Assembly: GCA_041742255.1 (NCBI GenBank)
Contig: JBGSIZ010000052.1
Location: forward strand, 1-13,450
Origin: JBGSIZ01 sp041742255
GTDB taxonomy: Bacteria; Pseudomonadota; Alphaproteobacteria; Rhodobacterales; Rhodobacteraceae
Length of the DNA: 13,450 bases
Reading direction: 5' to 3'
The notes under the pieces were generated by a model. That model saw nothing but the letters and a program-made list of their open reading frames with translations, had not been told where the DNA came from and searched no databases. Numbering within the stretch: the stretch's first letter is position 1; every line of letters begins with the position of its first letter. Both the position numbers and the translations under genes were made by a program. Below, piece by piece: positions 13,189 through 13,450 of this stretch.

Positions 13189-13450
13189 ATGAATTCGAGC
13201 ATGGACTATTGGACGGCCCGCGCCCTGTTGGACTGGCACGTCGAGATGGGGGCCGAGGAACCGATCCTTGATGCCCCGGTGGATCGCTATGCCTTGCCGG
13301 TCGATGCCCCGTGGATCAAGCCCCGTGTTCAGACCCCCGGTGTTCAGACCCCCGGCGTTCGGGCCGACGCCGAGCCGCCGCGCGCGCCGGAACCCAGAAC
13401 CGACCGCGTGTCTGGTGAGGGTGCCGACCCCCGCCCCAGTCGCGCCGCCC
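13189..13450 (+). CDS. Uracil-DNA glycosylase (family 4-like), 5' part only
   Basis: The 87 visible codons from ATG 13189 run off the right edge. The opening MNSSMDYWTARALLDWHVEM, followed by GAEEPILDAPVDRYAL, matches what I recall for the N-terminal extension of alphaproteobacterial family 4 uracil-DNA glycosylases, which excise uracil from DNA. It is followed by a Pro-rich linker with two perfect VQTPG repeats. The catalytic motifs and the iron-sulfur cysteines would lie beyond the window, so the call rests on the N-terminus alone. A second Met (residue 5) is possible as start. The ribosome site is weak (GGTAAGA). The gene is divergent from pyrB with a 111-bp gap. Confidence 0.65.
   Translation, partial: MNSSMDYWTARALLDWHVEMGAEEPILDAPVDRYALPVDAPWIKPRVQTPGVQTPGVRADAEPPRAPEPRTDRVSGEGADPRPSRAA
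13326..13355 (+). repeat. Two perfect tandem 15-bp repeats in the UDG gene
   Basis: The unit TGTTCAGACCCCCGG occurs at 13326-13340 and 13341-13355, followed by a partial third copy starting CGTTC. In frame it encodes VQTPG-VQTPG-VR in the linker of the glycosylase. A 15-bp unit keeps the frame if copies are gained or lost. Confidence 0.9.

Noticed and set aside
1..13450. tRNA, rRNA, CRISPR, insertion sequence or attachment site
   Set aside because: I saw no cloverleaf with a 3' end fitting a tRNA, no spaced direct repeats, no transposase-like protein and no terminal inverted repeats with target duplication. This was by eye only.

Overview
The window looks like chromosomal DNA of an alphaproteobacterium, most likely a Rhodobacterales/Rhodobacteraceae ('roseobacter-type') genome. 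Reasons: high GC; a plant/alphaproteobacterial-type glutamate-cysteine ligase; ubiA for ubiquinone; a pyrB operon containing an inactive dihydroorotase homologue; and an uracil-DNA glycosylase N-terminus of the kind I recognise from this family. Placement is by recognition of protein families only; no search was run. I see no tRNA, rRNA, CRISPR array, insertion sequence or prophage gene.

Layout. (1) 1-1674, minus strand: ubiA, then the N-terminal part of an OmpA-family envelope protein that runs off the left edge. (2) 1686-3250, plus strand: rsmE (16S rRNA methyltransferase), whose start is only 11 bp from that of ubiA, then a GNAT acetyltransferase that probably starts at a TTG overlapping the rsmE stop. 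(3) 3246-4136: an orphan LuxR-type quorum-sensing regulator on the minus strand. Its 3' flank holds a lux-box-like palindrome and a strong hairpin with a T-rich tail. (4) 4290-6630, plus strand: a two-TM protein of unknown function with a strong ribosome binding site, gshA, and a small two-TM protein. (5) 13077 down to 6683, minus strand: nine tightly packed genes that look like one operon. They are pyrB, a one-TM unknown, two tandem PH-like membrane paralogues, pyrX (dihydroorotase homologue), plsY, a secreted protein, a small conserved-looking protein and a DUF805 membrane protein. Many junctions are ATGA, TGATG or TAATG overlaps. (6) 13189 to the right edge, plus strand: the 5' end of an uracil-DNA glycosylase gene, divergent from pyrB.

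How the genes fit together. pyrB and pyrX carry out, or structurally support, the aspartate transcarbamoylase step of pyrimidine synthesis. PlsY starts phospholipid synthesis. GshA makes the glutathione precursor, UbiA attaches the prenyl tail in ubiquinone synthesis, and RsmE modifies 16S rRNA. These are housekeeping functions. The accessory part is the GNAT-LuxR segment between rsmE and the gshA group.

Most interesting points: the dihydroorotase homologue has lost almost all metal ligands; a near-consensus lux box lies between luxR and a terminator-like hairpin, so it may drive a small RNA; a G9 run at the pyrX/plsY junction sits where a -1 slip would give an in-frame fusion; and a membrane-protein cassette with duplicated PH-like proteins is embedded between pyrB and pyrX. 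No gene-free stretch exceeds about 155 bp.
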